Positions 46,022 through 56,163 are shown, numbered from the stretch's first letter. The stretch is DNA of 64,000 nucleotides from Caballeronia catudaia (GCF_001544755.2 NZ_FCOF02000008.1:62001-126000), one strand, 5' to 3'. Notes: a model not told the origin generated them from the letters alone. A program made the numbers and translations.

Positions 46022-48811
46022 ATGACTGAAACGATCGTCCTTCGCAATCCGAATCATGTCGATCATGACGCAGCGCCGGCGGCCGGGTGCGCGTCGCCGC
46101 GCGCGTCAGCACTCGTCGTGGGCCGCGAGCGGCTCGTCGCGCAGCTCGTCGAGGCGCGCCGCAAGCGCTGCATCGTCATGCAGGGCCCGGCGGGATATGG
46201 CAAGACCACGGCGCTCATTGCGTGGCGCGAGGCGCTTTATCCGCTCGCGTTCCAGGTCGCGTGGCTCACGCTCGCCGATGAACTCGACGACCCCGCGCCC
46301 TTTCTCGACGCGCTCGCCGCGAGCCTCGCGCAAGTCGATCCGTCGATCCCGCGCGACGCCGCGCTGCTCGGCGGCCGCGGCACGGACGACGAAGCGATCG
46401 AGCGCACGATCATCGCGCTCGTGCGCGGCATCGCGAGCCGTCAGGGCGATCTCGTGCTCGTGTTCGACGATCTGCATCGACTGACGGACGGCCGCTGTCA
46501 TCGATCGCTGCAATGGCTGCTCGATTACGCGCCGCCGAATCTGCACATCGTGCTCGCGTCGCGCGGGGCGATTCCGCTGTCGGTCGGGCGCATCCGCGAT
46601 GCGGGCCTGCTGCTCGAGCTCGACATGCGCGATCTGCGCTTTTCGATGGCCGAGTCGAAGGCTTTCCTGAAGTCGCAGTTCCCCGAAATCGATTCGCGCG
46701 ATGCCCGTCAGATGCACGAAATGACCGACGGCTGGGTCGCCGGCCTGCAACTGATGGTGGTCGGCGCCAAGCGCAGGAAAGCAACGCCGACGGCGCTCGC
46801 AACGGGCGATGCATTCGCGGGCATGCAACATCTCGACGCCAACACCTTCGCTGAATATTTCGAGCGCGAAGTGCTGTCGAGCCTTGCCGCGAACGAGGTC
46901 GAACTGCTCGTGCGCATGGCCGTGTGCGAGCGGCTGTGCGCGCCACTGTGCGCAGCGCTGCTCGGCGGCACGGATCACGCGGACAGCGTGCTCAGGCTGA
47001 TCGCGCGTCTCGAAAGCGACAACCTCTTTCTCGCGCCTGCCGGTCACGATGCGCGCCACGCTTGGTATCGGCTCAATCCGCTCTTCCGCGAAACACTGCT
47101 GGAACGCTTCCGCAAGCGCAGCGCGACGCAGCAGCGGCAAGTGCATCACGCGGCGTGGCAGTGGTTCCGCGAGCACGATCACGCCGATGAAGCCGTGCGC
47201 CACGCCGTGCTCGCCGGCGAGCCTGCCGCGGCGGCGGATCTCGTCGCGCGTATTGCGCGCAGCCTGCAATTACGCGGCGACTTGCGCAAGGTCGTCGCGC
47301 TGATGCGCCTGTTGCCGGAGGCCGAGATTCAGGCGCGCGTCGGCCTGCGGCTGTGGATGATCCATCTGCATCTGTATGCGCGCGAGTTCGGCGCGTGTGC
47401 GGACGCGATCGAGCGGCTGCGCTGCGATCTTTCCCGCGACGATACGAATTCCCGCTATCGCCTCATGCTGCTGGAGGGCGCGCTCGCGGTCCAGCGCGAC
47501 GATCTCGACGCCGCCTGCAACCTGTTGCCGCGCATGTGCGCGCTGCCTCACGACGCGCAGGGCGTGGTCGTCGGCGCGCGCAACAATCTGCTTTCGTGGA
47601 TTCACACGCAGCGCGGCGATTTCGACGAAGCGCGCCGCGTGCAGATGGACCGCCCGCCCGCGCTTGCCGATGGCACGCCGATCATGGGCACGTCCGCGGG
47701 CGTGTTGAGTGGTCGCGCGCTCGCCGGATTCAGCCATCTGCTGCAAGGCGATCTTCTGCAAACCGAGCGCGTCTGCCGTGACGTGCTTTACGAAGCCGAA
47801 CAGCGCGGCAGCGCGGCGGCCGAAGCGTCGGCGCTCGCTGCCGCGCTGCTCGGCGAAGTGCTCTATGAATCCGGCGAGACCGAGCAGGCGCGCAAGCTGC
47901 TCGAGGAACGCGTCGACGTGATCGAGCGCGTCTCGTTTCCCGATACGGTGATGAGCGTGCTGACGGTGCTGTCGTCGGCGCATTGGCAAGCGGGTCATCG
48001 GCTCGATGCGATCGCGTGCCTGCATCGGCTCGAAGACTACGCCGCGCGACCCGAACTGCGCCGCGTGCTCGCGCATTGCCTGGCGCAGCGTGTGCGGCGC
48101 GATCTGCAACGCGGCCAGTTCGACTCCGCGCGGGCGCACATCGCGCGTATCGACGCCTTGGCCGCGTGCGCGGGCGTGCAGGCGTCGGCGGATTTTCAGG
48201 TGATCTCGCAACGGACGCACATCGACTGGCGTCTCGCACACGAAGATTACGACGCGGCGGCGCACGCGCTGTCACCGCTCATCGATCTGTGCCGCGCACA
48301 AGGCTGGCAGCGGCGTCTCGCCTTTTTCGAAACGCAAAAGGCCGTTACAGCGCACGGCCGCGGCGACGCCGTGTCCGCGCGCAAGCTGATGCGCTCGGCG
48401 ATGCGCCTCGGGCATCGTCTCGGGCTCGTCCGTACGCTCCTCGATGCCGATCCCGCCGCGGTGGACCTGATCACGAGCGTGGCCAGCGACGAGCCGCACG
48501 ATGCTGTGCTGCAGTTCTATGCGGATCGCCTGCGCGATACGCACGCTCGCGCCACCGCAATGCCCGCCGCGACGAAACCCGGCGCGCGTTCGGCAGACGG
48601 CAAGACTCAGGACATTCTGAGCGCGCGGGAATCGAAGGTGCTGAGCCTGCTCGCGCAGGCCCTCCCAAACAAGAAGATCGCCCGGACGATGGGTATTTCG
48701 CCCGAGACGGTCAAATGGCATCTGAAGAACATCTACAGCAAGCTCGGCGTGTCGAGCCGCGACGAAGCCGTTGCACGCTCGCGTGACCTCGCGCTGGGCG
48801 ACGGCGCGTGA
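46022..48811 (+). CDS. MalT/LAL-type LuxR-family regulator
   Basis: 929 residues. N-terminal STAND ATPase with Walker A GPAGYGKT (55-62) and a Walker B-like LVLVFDDLH, a long helical TPR-like middle, and a C-terminal LuxR helix-turn-helix (about 865-925, LSARESKVLSLLAQALPNKKIA). Such proteins bind an inducer and ATP, then activate promoters. The ATG with AGGTG before it is preferred to one 30 bases upstream. It lies 27 bases from the end of a convergent acyl-CoA dehydrogenase gene and may control the acyl-CoA locus (like AlkS-type regulators). That link is inference. Confidence 0.88.
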   Translation: MTETIVLRNPNHVDHDAAPAAGCASPRASALVVGRERLVAQLVEARRKRCIVMQGPAGYGKTTALIAWREALYPLAFQVAWLTLADELDDPAPFLDALAASLAQVDPSIPRDAALLGGRGTDDEAIERTIIALVRGIASRQGDLVLVFDDLHRLTDGRCHRSLQWLLDYAPPNLHIVLASRGAIPLSVGRIRDAGLLLELDMRDLRFSMAESKAFLKSQFPEIDSRDARQMHEMTDGWVAGLQLMVVGAKRRKATPTALATGDAFAGMQHLDANTFAEYFEREVLSSLAANEVELLVRMAVCERLCAPLCAALLGGTDHADSVLRLIARLESDNLFLAPAGHDARHAWYRLNPLFRETLLERFRKRSATQQRQVHHAAWQWFREHDHADEAVRHAVLAGEPAAAADLVARIARSLQLRGDLRKVVALMRLLPEAEIQARVGLRLWMIHLHLYAREFGACADAIERLRCDLSRDDTNSRYRLMLLEGALAVQRDDLDAACNLLPRMCALPHDAQGVVVGARNNLLSWIHTQRGDFDEARRVQMDRPPALADGTPIMGTSAGVLSGRALAGFSHLLQGDLLQTERVCRDVLYEAEQRGSAAAEASALAAALLGEVLYESGETEQARKLLEERVDVIERVSFPDTVMSVLTVLSSAHWQAGHRLDAIACLHRLEDYAARPELRRVLAHCLAQRVRRDLQRGQFDSARAHIARIDALAACAGVQASADFQVISQRTHIDWRLAHEDYDAAAHALSPLIDLCRAQGWQRRLAFFETQKAVTAHGRGDAVSARKLMRSAMRLGHRLGLVRTLLDADPAAVDLITSVASDEPHDAVLQFYADRLRDTHARATAMPAATKPGARSADGKTQDILSARESKVLSLLAQALPNKKIARTMGISPETVKWHLKNIYSKLGVSSRDEAVARSRDLALGDGA

Positions 48812-48838
48812 ACGCACGCGCCGGTCGCGTCTCGCGTA

Positions 48839-49990
48839 TCAGGCGACGAGCGCGCGCGTACCCGGATCCATCGGCAGGCTTGCGAGCACATCGGCGTGAT
48901 AGTCCGCATCGCCGAGACGCAGCGACGACGCCGTCAGATACTTGAAGTAGTCACCGACCGCCAGCTCCGCCGTGACGCCCATTCCGCCGTGCAACTGCAC
49001 GGCCTGCTCGCCGACGAAGCGCGCCGCGCGGCCCACGATCAGCTTCGCGGACGAGATCATGCGGCGCCGTTCGGTTGCGTCGGCGACATCGATCGCCGAT
49101 GCGGCCAGATGCGCCATCGACAACGCGAGCTCCTTCTGCACGAGCATGTCCGCCACGCGATGACGCAACGCCTGGAAGCGGGCGAGCGCCTGGCCGAACT
49201 GCTTGCGCGTGAGCAGATACTCGCCGGTCATTTCGATGAGACGCCCCATCGCGCCCGCACTCGACGCGCACAGCGCGGCAATGCCGCGTTCGAGGGCCGC
49301 TTCGAGCATCGCTTCGCCGCGCGCGCCATCGCCGAGCATCGCGCTGCGCGGCACGCGCACCGCTTGCAACGTGATTTCGGCGGCACGCTCGCCGTCGAGC
49401 ATGGGATACGCGCGGACCGACACGCCCGCCGCCGACGCCGGCACGATGAACAGCGACAGCGCCTCCGCCGACGCGTTCCACGCCGACACGATCAGTGTAT
49501 GCGCGGCCTCGCCGTGCCAGACGTGCACCTTGCGGCCATCCAGGACGAAGCTGTCGCCGTCTGTCCGCGCGACGGTCGACGGGCGCGCGAAGTCATAGCG
49601 GCTATCCTGCTCCTGATACGCGAGCGCCACGATCTCGCGGCCTTCCGCGATCGCGGTCAAATGCGCTTGCCGCTGCGCGTCGGTGCCTGCGAGCTGAATC
49701 AGGCCGGCTGCCATCACCGCGCAGGGAATCAGCGGTTCGCACAGCAGCGCGCGGCCGGCTTCGAACTGCACGGCGAACGTGTCGGTTGCGTTTCCGTCGA
49801 AACCGCCGTGCTCCGATGAGATCGTCAACCCAAGCAGGCCGAATTCCGCGTAGGCGCGCCACGCGTCGCGGCTGAAACCGTCCGGAGCGCGCAGGGCTTT
49901 GCGGCGCGCGTCGATCGGATAGCGCTCGTCGGTGAAGCGCCGCAGGCTGTCGGCGAGCTGGCGCTGCTCATCGCTGTATGAAAAGTCCAT
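48839..49990 (-). CDS. acyl-CoA dehydrogenase family protein, likely non-catalytic partner subunit
   Basis: 383 residues, FAD-binding acyl-CoA dehydrogenase fold. The conserved C-terminal AVQLHGGMGVTAELAVGDYFKYL is present. At the position of the usual catalytic Glu (YEGT motif in MCAD) the sequence reads Leu-Gly-Asp, and no alternative base is evident. Together with its coupling to the next acyl-CoA dehydrogenase gene eight bases upstream, this resembles alpha2beta2 dehydrogenases in which one subunit is catalytic. MDFSYSDEQ is chosen as start by homology. Confidence 0.82.
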   Translation of the reverse strand: MDFSYSDEQRQLADSLRRFTDERYPIDARRKALRAPDGFSRDAWRAYAEFGLLGLTISSEHGGFDGNATDTFAVQFEAGRALLCEPLIPCAVMAAGLIQLAGTDAQRQAHLTAIAEGREIVALAYQEQDSRYDFARPSTVARTDGDSFVLDGRKVHVWHGEAAHTLIVSAWNASAEALSLFIVPASAAGVSVRAYPMLDGERAAEITLQAVRVPRSAMLGDGARGEAMLEAALERGIAALCASSAGAMGRLIEMTGEYLLTRKQFGQALARFQALRHRVADMLVQKELALSMAHLAASAIDVADATERRRMISSAKLIVGRAARFVGEQAVQLHGGMGVTAELAVGDYFKYLTASSLRLGDADYHADVLASLPMDPGTRALVA

Positions 49991-49998
49991 CTGCCACC

Positions 49999-51192
49999 TC
50001 ACATGTCGAAAACCGCTTTCGCGATGATTTCCTTCTGCACTTCGTTCGTGCCGCCGAAAATGGTCGGCTTGCGCATGTCCAGATAAAAGCTGCCGACGCT
50101 CGCGCCATAGCCGGGCTCGGGCGTCCAGCCGTCGAAGCCGTCGGCGAGCCACTCGGGCGCGAACGGCAACGCGTTCGGCCCGGCGATATCGATATGCAGC
50201 GACGACAACGCCTGCTGCAATTCCGAGCCGCGGATCTTGAGAATCGACGACTCCACGCCCGCGCCACGCTGGCCCGCCTCCGACGCAACGCGCAGCAGCA
50301 GCATTTCGAGCGCCATGACTTCGGCTTCGATGCGCGCGATCTTTTCGCGCACGCGCACGTCTTCCGCAAGCGGCTTGCCGTTTCTGCGCTCACGCTGCGC
50401 CAGCGCCTTCACGTAACGCAGCTCGCGCCGGCAATGCCCGATGCCGGCGATGCCCGTGCGTTCATGGCCGAGCAGGTATTTCGCGTAGGTCCAGCCGTGG
50501 TTCTCCTCGCCGACGAGATTCCCGGCAGGCACTTTCACGCCGTCGAGCCAGACCTCGTTGATATCGGCGACGCCTTCGAGCGTGGGGATCGGGCGCACGG
50601 TGATGCCGGGCGACTTCATGTCGATGAGCAGCAGCGAAATGCCGCTCTGCTGCTTCGCCTCGGGATCGGTGCGGGTCAGACAGAACATCCAGTCGGCGTG
50701 CTGCGCCAATGTGGTCCAGGTCTTTTGCCCGGTCACGATGTAGTGGTCTCCTTCGCGCACCGCCCGGGTCTTGAGCGACGCGAGATCCGAGCCTGCCCCC
50801 GGCTCGGAATACCCCTGACACCACCAGTCCTCCAAGGTGAGGATGCGTGGCAGGAAGCGCGCTTGCTGTGCGGCGCTGCCGAACTTCATCAGCACCGGGG
50901 CAATCATGGTGAGGCCGAACGCAAGCTGACGCGGCGCGCCTGCGATGCCGCATTCGATATCGAACAGCAGCCGTTGCAGCGCGGTCCATCCCGTGCCGCC
51001 GGAGGCCTTCGGCCAGCCGGGCGCGCCCCAGCCGTGCGAATGCAGGATGCGCTGCCACCGCACGTGGTCGTCGCGCTCCAGATGACGATGATTCAGCACC
51101 TTGTCGCGCAGATCGTGCGGGAGACGGTCCCGCATGAATGCGCGGATTTCATCGCGAAACGCGAGATCTTCGTTCGAATAGCTCAGGTTCAT
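49999..51192 (-). CDS. acyl-CoA dehydrogenase
   Basis: 397 residues. Contains the FAD/substrate segments WCQGYSEPGAGSDLASL and GQKTWTT, and the C-terminal IFGGTNEVQKEIIAK. The MCAD-position Glu is Gly, as in subfamilies whose base sits elsewhere (isovaleryl-CoA and steroid-type enzymes). First gene of a two-gene minus-strand unit divergent from the CoA-ligase operon. Likely introduces the alpha,beta double bond in an acyl-CoA of unusual shape. MNLSYSNED is the start by homology. Confidence 0.86.
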   Translation of the reverse strand: MNLSYSNEDLAFRDEIRAFMRDRLPHDLRDKVLNHRHLERDDHVRWQRILHSHGWGAPGWPKASGGTGWTALQRLLFDIECGIAGAPRQLAFGLTMIAPVLMKFGSAAQQARFLPRILTLEDWWCQGYSEPGAGSDLASLKTRAVREGDHYIVTGQKTWTTLAQHADWMFCLTRTDPEAKQQSGISLLLIDMKSPGITVRPIPTLEGVADINEVWLDGVKVPAGNLVGEENHGWTYAKYLLGHERTGIAGIGHCRRELRYVKALAQRERRNGKPLAEDVRVREKIARIEAEVMALEMLLLRVASEAGQRGAGVESSILKIRGSELQQALSSLHIDIAGPNALPFAPEWLADGFDGWTPEPGYGASVGSFYLDMRKPTIFGGTNEVQKEIIAKAVFDM

Positions 51193-51276
51193 TGACTTCC
51201 TCGTTATGACGGGCCCCTTCACAGCTTCACCATACGCGGCTCTGCGCGCCGAACCGCCACCCACCTCGGGTGGTCA

Positions 51277-51288
51277 CGCACCGGTGCG
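51277..51288. promoter_or_regulatory. 12-bp palindrome in the divergent acyl-CoA control region
   Basis: CGCACCGGTGCG is a perfect palindrome midway between the divergent dehydrogenase and CoA-ligase genes (51193-51419). A second inverted pair, CCACC and GGTGG, lies just to its left (about 51260-51273). Candidate operator; regulator unknown. Confidence 0.45.
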
Positions 51289-51419
51289 CCTCCCCTATTC
51301 TCTGTCCAAGGGCAAACGATCTCGCCGCACGGTGAAATCGACAAATCAAGAGCCGGAGAAGGCGCGCGGCGTCGCAGCCGCATCCGGCAACACACATCCA
51401 TGCTCGGGAGACAGATGTA

Positions 51420-53324
51420 ATGAGCACGCTCGAAGCAAGCGGCAAGGTGGCACCGTCCTATCGTCCTGTGCGGTTTCCCGAGCGAAAGACGCTCGTCGAG
51501 CGCCGCGCGGATGGCACGCTGATTCTCCGTAGCGCTCGCGCGCTGCCGCGCATCGAACAGCGTTCGTTCGCGGACTTCGTTCCGCTTTGGGCCGTAAACC
51601 GCGGCGACACACCTGCGTTTTGCGAGCGCGACGCAAACGGCGAATGGCGCTCGCTCAGTTACAGCGAACTGTGGCGGCAAGTGCGGGCCGTGGCGGGCGC
51701 GCTGCTGGAGATGGGGCTGAACGCACGGCGTCCGCTCATCCTGCTGTCGGGCAATTCCATCGAGCAGGCCGTCGTGCTTCTGGCTGCGGAATATGTCGGC
51801 ATTCCAACCGCGCCGGTGTCGCCCCCTTATGCGCTGATGAGCAAGGACTTCGCGCGCCTGAAGGCCATCTGCGGGATGGTGCCGCCGGGCGCGATATTCG
51901 TGCAGTCCGCGACGCCCTATGCGCGCGCCCTCGCGGCACTGGAAATCGAGAGTGTGCCCGTCATCGCGGTCGACGGTGCGCAGCAAGAACACTTCGCGTG
52001 GCAAGCGCTCATCCGCGGCCCGCTCGATGAATCCACGCTGCGCGCGATCGACCGCGCGCACGCCGCCGTCCGCAGCGAGGACACCGCGCGCGTGCTCTTC
52101 ACGTCCGGCTCGACCGGACTGCCGAAAGGCGTGCGGCTCACATACGGCAATTTCAGCGCGGTCGCCGCCTATTTTTCGGACAGCTTCGCGTGGCTGCACG
52201 AAACGCAGCCGGTGTTCCTCGACTGGCTTCCGTGGCATCACGGTTTGGGCGGCGTGCTGAACTTCGGCCGGGCGGTCCAGTTCGGCGCGACGCATTACAT
52301 CGACGATGGCCGGCCCGTGCCCGGCATGATCGAGCGCACGGTGCGCAATCTGCGCGAAGTATCGTCGACCATTCTCACGACGGTGCCCTCCGCGTGGGCG
52401 GTGCTCGCCACCGAGCTCGAGCGCGATCCGAATCTCGCGCAAAGCGTCTTGTCGAACGCGAGCTTCTTCGGCTACGGCGGCGCGAGCCTGCCGACGGAAG
52501 TCTGGAAGCGCATCCAGACCATCGCGGAGCAGACCATCGGCGAGCGCATCATGTTCTGCACGGGCCTTGCATCGACGGAAACGACCGGCATGGGCACGCA
52601 TTGCAGCTGGGCGACGGATACGCCGGGGAATATCGGCACACCCGTACCTGGCTCGGAAGTGAAGCTCCTGCCGCTCGAAGGCGGCGACGGACGCTATGAA
52701 TTCCGCATGCGCGGCCCGAACGTGTTCGGCGGCTATGTCGGCCAGCCGGAACTGACCGCGGCCGCGTTCGACGAGGAAGGCTTCTTCCGCTTCGGCGATG
52801 CCGTGCGTCTCGCCGATCCCGCCGATCCGGCGCAAGGCATGATCTTCGCCGGACGCACGGCCGAAGATTTCAAGCTCGCGAACGGAACGTGGGTGCGCAC
52901 GGGCGCGCTGCGGCTCGCGCTCATCGACTGCTGCGCGCCGCTCCTGTCCGACGCCGTGATCTGCGGGCACGACCGCGACCATCTGGCCGCGCTCGCGTGG
53001 CCGAACGTCGCGGCGTGCCGGCGCATCGCGCCCGAACTCGAATCGCTCGACGCGAACGTGCTCGTCACGCATCCACTCGTCGTCGCCGAACTGAGCCGGC
53101 GTCTTGCGCAGCAGAAGGCAGGCGGCGCAACGCTCGTCATCGAGAAACTGATGCTGATGGCCGAGCCGCCTTCGCTCGACGCCAACGAAATCGCCGACAA
53201 GGGCTACGTCAATCAGGCCACGACGCGAGCGCGCCGCGCGCATCTGATCGAAGCGCTCTATCACCCCGATCCGGTTTCGCATGTCGCGTGTATCGGCGCT
53301 TCGTCGCGACACGCAAAAAACTAA
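51420..53324 (+). CDS. acyl-CoA synthetase (feruloyl-CoA synthase-like)
   Basis: 634 residues, AMP-forming ligase that activates a carboxylic acid with ATP and CoA. The phosphate loop TSGSTGLPKG lies near 228-237, and the C-terminal hinge and domain are present (GRTAEDFKLANGTWV). The family resembles feruloyl-CoA/FcsA synthetases, which handle aromatic or bulky acids. GGGAGACAG precedes the ATG. First gene of the six-gene plus-strand operon that ends in the SDR gene; it supplies the CoA thioester. Confidence 0.88.
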   Translation: MSTLEASGKVAPSYRPVRFPERKTLVERRADGTLILRSARALPRIEQRSFADFVPLWAVNRGDTPAFCERDANGEWRSLSYSELWRQVRAVAGALLEMGLNARRPLILLSGNSIEQAVVLLAAEYVGIPTAPVSPPYALMSKDFARLKAICGMVPPGAIFVQSATPYARALAALEIESVPVIAVDGAQQEHFAWQALIRGPLDESTLRAIDRAHAAVRSEDTARVLFTSGSTGLPKGVRLTYGNFSAVAAYFSDSFAWLHETQPVFLDWLPWHHGLGGVLNFGRAVQFGATHYIDDGRPVPGMIERTVRNLREVSSTILTTVPSAWAVLATELERDPNLAQSVLSNASFFGYGGASLPTEVWKRIQTIAEQTIGERIMFCTGLASTETTGMGTHCSWATDTPGNIGTPVPGSEVKLLPLEGGDGRYEFRMRGPNVFGGYVGQPELTAAAFDEEGFFRFGDAVRLADPADPAQGMIFAGRTAEDFKLANGTWVRTGALRLALIDCCAPLLSDAVICGHDRDHLAALAWPNVAACRRIAPELESLDANVLVTHPLVVAELSRRLAQQKAGGATLVIEKLMLMAEPPSLDANEIADKGYVNQATTRARRAHLIEALYHPDPVSHVACIGASSRHAKN

Positions 53325-53348
53325 GACCCAACCTCCCAGGAACCTGCA

Positions 53349-54488
53349 ATGCACATCGATCGCACCGTCTTTCGAGACGATCATGAAATGCTTCGTACTA
53401 CTGCGCGCCGTTTCTTCGAGCGCGAATGCGTTCCCCGCCAGGCGGCCTGGGACAAGGCCGGCTGCGTGGACCGCGAGACGTGGTTGAAAGCCGGCAAGCA
53501 AGGCCTGCTGTGCGTGTCGCTGCCGGACGAACACGGCGGTGGCGGCGGCGATTTCGGGCACGTGGCCGTGATCAACGAGGAAATGACGCGCGCGGGCGTG
53601 AGCGGCCCGGGCTTCGCGGTGCATTCGGATATTGTCGCGCCGTATATCGCGCGCATCGCCAGTGAAGAACAAAAGCAGCGCTGGCTGCCGAGTATCTGCA
53701 CGGGCGAGCAGATTCTCGCCATAGCCATGACCGAGCCCGGCACGGGCAGCGACCTCAAGGCGGTGCGCACCACCGCGCGCCGCGACGGCGATCACTACGT
53801 CATCAACGGCAGCAAGACCTTCATCACGAACGGCCTAAACGCGGATCTCGTGGTCGTCGTCTGCACGACGGACCCGTCGGCGGGCGCGAAGGGCGTGAGC
53901 CTGATCGTCGTCGAGACGACGCGCGAGGGATTCCGGCGCGGCCGCAAGCTCGAAAAGATCGGCATGCATGCGCAGGACACGGCGGAACTCTTCTTCGACG
54001 ACGTGCGCGTGCCGGTCGAGAACCGTCTCGGCGAAGAAGGCAAGGGCTTCGCCTATCTGATGGCCGAATTGCCGCAGGAGCGCCTGAGCATTGCGATCAG
54101 CGCGGCGGCGCGGCTGGAAGTGTGCCTCGAACACACGCTGAACTACGTGAAGGACCGCCGCGCGTTCAATCAGACCGTGTGGGACTTTCAGAACACCAAG
54201 TTCAAGCTCGCCGATATCAAGGCGCAGGCCATCGCCGTGCGTCTGATGATCGATCACTACCTCGACGCGCACATGCGGCGCCGTCTGACGCTCGAGGAAT
54301 CCGCCATCGCGAAGCTCTTCGCCACCGAGTCGCTCGGCAAGGCGCTCGACGAGATGGTCCAGTTGCACGGCGGCTACGGCTACATGCTCGAGTATCCCGT
54401 CGCCCGCGCGTTCGTCGATGCACGCGTAACACGCATCTACGGCGGCGCGAGCGAGGTCATGCGCGATCTCATCTCGCGCAAGCTGTAA
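53349..54488 (+). CDS. acyl-CoA dehydrogenase
   Basis: 379 residues, complete. Segments MTEPGTGSDLKAV, GSKTFITNG and VQLHGGYGYMLEYPVARAF are typical. The C-terminal RIYGGASEVMRDLISRKL has Gly at the MCAD Glu position, like isovaleryl-CoA/long-chain types where the base comes from an earlier helix. AGGAACC precedes the ATG. Third dehydrogenase of the locus, so at least two successive oxidation rounds or two chain types are handled. Confidence 0.9.
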   Translation: MHIDRTVFRDDHEMLRTTARRFFERECVPRQAAWDKAGCVDRETWLKAGKQGLLCVSLPDEHGGGGGDFGHVAVINEEMTRAGVSGPGFAVHSDIVAPYIARIASEEQKQRWLPSICTGEQILAIAMTEPGTGSDLKAVRTTARRDGDHYVINGSKTFITNGLNADLVVVVCTTDPSAGAKGVSLIVVETTREGFRRGRKLEKIGMHAQDTAELFFDDVRVPVENRLGEEGKGFAYLMAELPQERLSIAISAAARLEVCLEHTLNYVKDRRAFNQTVWDFQNTKFKLADIKAQAIAVRLMIDHYLDAHMRRRLTLEESAIAKLFATESLGKALDEMVQLHGGYGYMLEYPVARAFVDARVTRIYGGASEVMRDLISRKL

Positions 54489-54523
54489 GGCAATCGAACC
54501 CTCAATCACTGAAGGAGAAGGAC

Positions 54524-55711
54524 ATGAGTCGCAAGGTGTTTGTCGCGGGTGTGGGCATGATTCCGTTCAAGAAGCCGGGTGCGAGCGAAACATACGACGT
54601 GATGGGCGAAACCGCCATCCGCGATGCGCTCGCCGACGCCGGGCTCGATTACAAGGCCATTCAGCAAGCGTATGCCGGCTATGTCTACGGTGACTCGACG
54701 AGCGGACAGAAAGCGATCTATCGCGTCGGCATGACGGGCATTCCGGTCATCAACGTCAACAACAATTGCGCGACGGGTTCCACCGCGCTCTATCTCGCGC
54801 GGCAGGCGGTCGAATCCGGCGCGGTCGAATGCGCGCTCGCCGTGGGCTTCGAGTTCATGCAGCCGGGCGCGTTGTCGTCGAAGTGGAATGACCGCGCGCC
54901 CGCGCTCGAACGCGCACTCGACCTGACGAACAAGCTCGTCGGCCATACCGAGATTCCCACCGCGATCCGCCAGTTCGCGGGCGCGGGCCTGGTGCACATG
55001 CGCAAGTACGGCACGAAGCTCGAAACCTTCGCGCGCATCCGCGCCAAAGCCAGCGAGCATGCGGCGCGCAACCCGCTCGCCGTGTTCCGCAACGTCGTCT
55101 CGACGGAAGACGTGATGAACGCGCCGGTGCTGTGGGAAGGCGTGCTGACGCGCCTCATGGCCTGCCCGCCGACGTGCGGCGGCGCGGCGGCCATCGTCGT
55201 GTCCGAAGCCTTCGCGCGCAAGCACGGACTGCGCACCGACGTGCTGATCGCGGGCCAGTCGCTCGCCACCGATTTGCCGAGCACGTATGAATCGGGAGAC
55301 ATGATTCGCGTCGTCGGCTTCGACATCACGCGCACCGCGGCGCAGCAGGCCTACGAGCAGGCGGGCGTCGGCCCCGAGGACATCGATGTGGTCGAGCTGC
55401 ACGACTGCTTCGCGCAGAACGAGCTCATCACCTACGAAGGACTCGGCCTGTGCAAGGAAGGCGAAGGCGAGCGCCTCGTGCTGGATGGCGACAACACCTA
55501 CGGCGGCAAGTGGGTGACCAATCCCTCGGGCGGCCTGCTGTCGAAGGGGCATCCGCTCGGCGCGACGGGACTCGCGCAATGCTACGAGCTGACGCATCAA
55601 CTGCGCGGCACGGCGGGCGATCGTCAGGTCAAGGGCGCGAAGCTCGCGTTGCAGCACAACCTCGGCCTCGGCGGCGCGGGCGTCGTCACCATCTTCAAGC
55701 GGGCTGTGTGA
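54524..55711 (+). CDS. SCP2-type thiolase / lipid-transfer protein
   Basis: 395 residues. Thiolase fold with Cys82 (NNNCATGST) as acyl-accepting residue, HDCFAQNEL and GGLLSKGHPLGATGLAQ with the catalytic His. The SCP-x type, unlike FadA, is typical of branched or sterol-side-chain substrates and can cleave or retro-aldol 3-oxoacyl- or 3-hydroxyacyl-CoA. No DUF35 (OB-fold) partner, which aldolase-type members need, is seen in the operon. AAGGAGAAGG precedes the ATG; the start is certain. Confidence 0.88.
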   Translation: MSRKVFVAGVGMIPFKKPGASETYDVMGETAIRDALADAGLDYKAIQQAYAGYVYGDSTSGQKAIYRVGMTGIPVINVNNNCATGSTALYLARQAVESGAVECALAVGFEFMQPGALSSKWNDRAPALERALDLTNKLVGHTEIPTAIRQFAGAGLVHMRKYGTKLETFARIRAKASEHAARNPLAVFRNVVSTEDVMNAPVLWEGVLTRLMACPPTCGGAAAIVVSEAFARKHGLRTDVLIAGQSLATDLPSTYESGDMIRVVGFDITRTAAQQAYEQAGVGPEDIDVVELHDCFAQNELITYEGLGLCKEGEGERLVLDGDNTYGGKWVTNPSGGLLSKGHPLGATGLAQCYELTHQLRGTAGDRQVKGAKLALQHNLGLGGAGVVTIFKRAV

Positions 55712-56148
55712 TGAGCATCGACAAGAAGCATATCGGCATGCGTCTGCCGGTCTACACGGCAAGCGCGGACGCGTGGCGCCTGCGCTTCTTCGCGAAGGCG
55801 ACCGGCGAGACGAACCCGGTCTATTTCGACGAAGCCGCCGCACGCGACGCGGGTTATCCCACGCTCCCGCTGCCGCCGACGTTCCTGTTCTCGCTCGAAT
55901 TCGAGCAGCCGTCGACGGCCTGGCGCGACGAGCTGGGCATCGTGCCGTCGCGCATCCTGCATGGCGAGCAATCGTTCACGTACCACCGCATGGCGTATGC
56001 CGGCGATGTCCTGCGCTACGAGAGCCGCGTCGCGGATATCTACGACAAGAAGAACGGCGCGCTGTGGTTCATCGTGCGTGAGACGCGCGTGACGAGCCAG
56101 CGCGGCGAGCATGTTGCGGATCTGCGCAGCATCATCGTTCAGCGATAA
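55711..56148 (+). CDS. MaoC-like dehydratase N-terminal domain protein (non-catalytic partner)
   Basis: 145 residues, hot-dog fold of the FAS1_DH/MaoC N-terminal type. At the hydratase motif (usually Asp-x4-His) it reads TGETNPVYFD, lacking the catalytic His. It starts one base inside the thiolase stop (TGATG) and precedes a second MaoC gene with an intact motif. The two probably form a heterodimeric enoyl-CoA hydratase like ChsH1-ChsH2, with this one binding substrate. Confidence 0.82.
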   Translation: MSIDKKHIGMRLPVYTASADAWRLRFFAKATGETNPVYFDEAAARDAGYPTLPLPPTFLFSLEFEQPSTAWRDELGIVPSRILHGEQSFTYHRMAYAGDVLRYESRVADIYDKKNGALWFIVRETRVTSQRGEHVADLRSIIVQR

Positions 56149-56163
56149 GCGGGGGACACGCGA

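Noticed and set aside
51219..53795. 858-codon open frame on the minus strand over the CoA-ligase gene
   Set aside because: Its translation is Arg/Ala/His-rich without any domain, and it lies entirely antisense to a well-supported ligase and dehydrogenase; a product of high GC at third positions.
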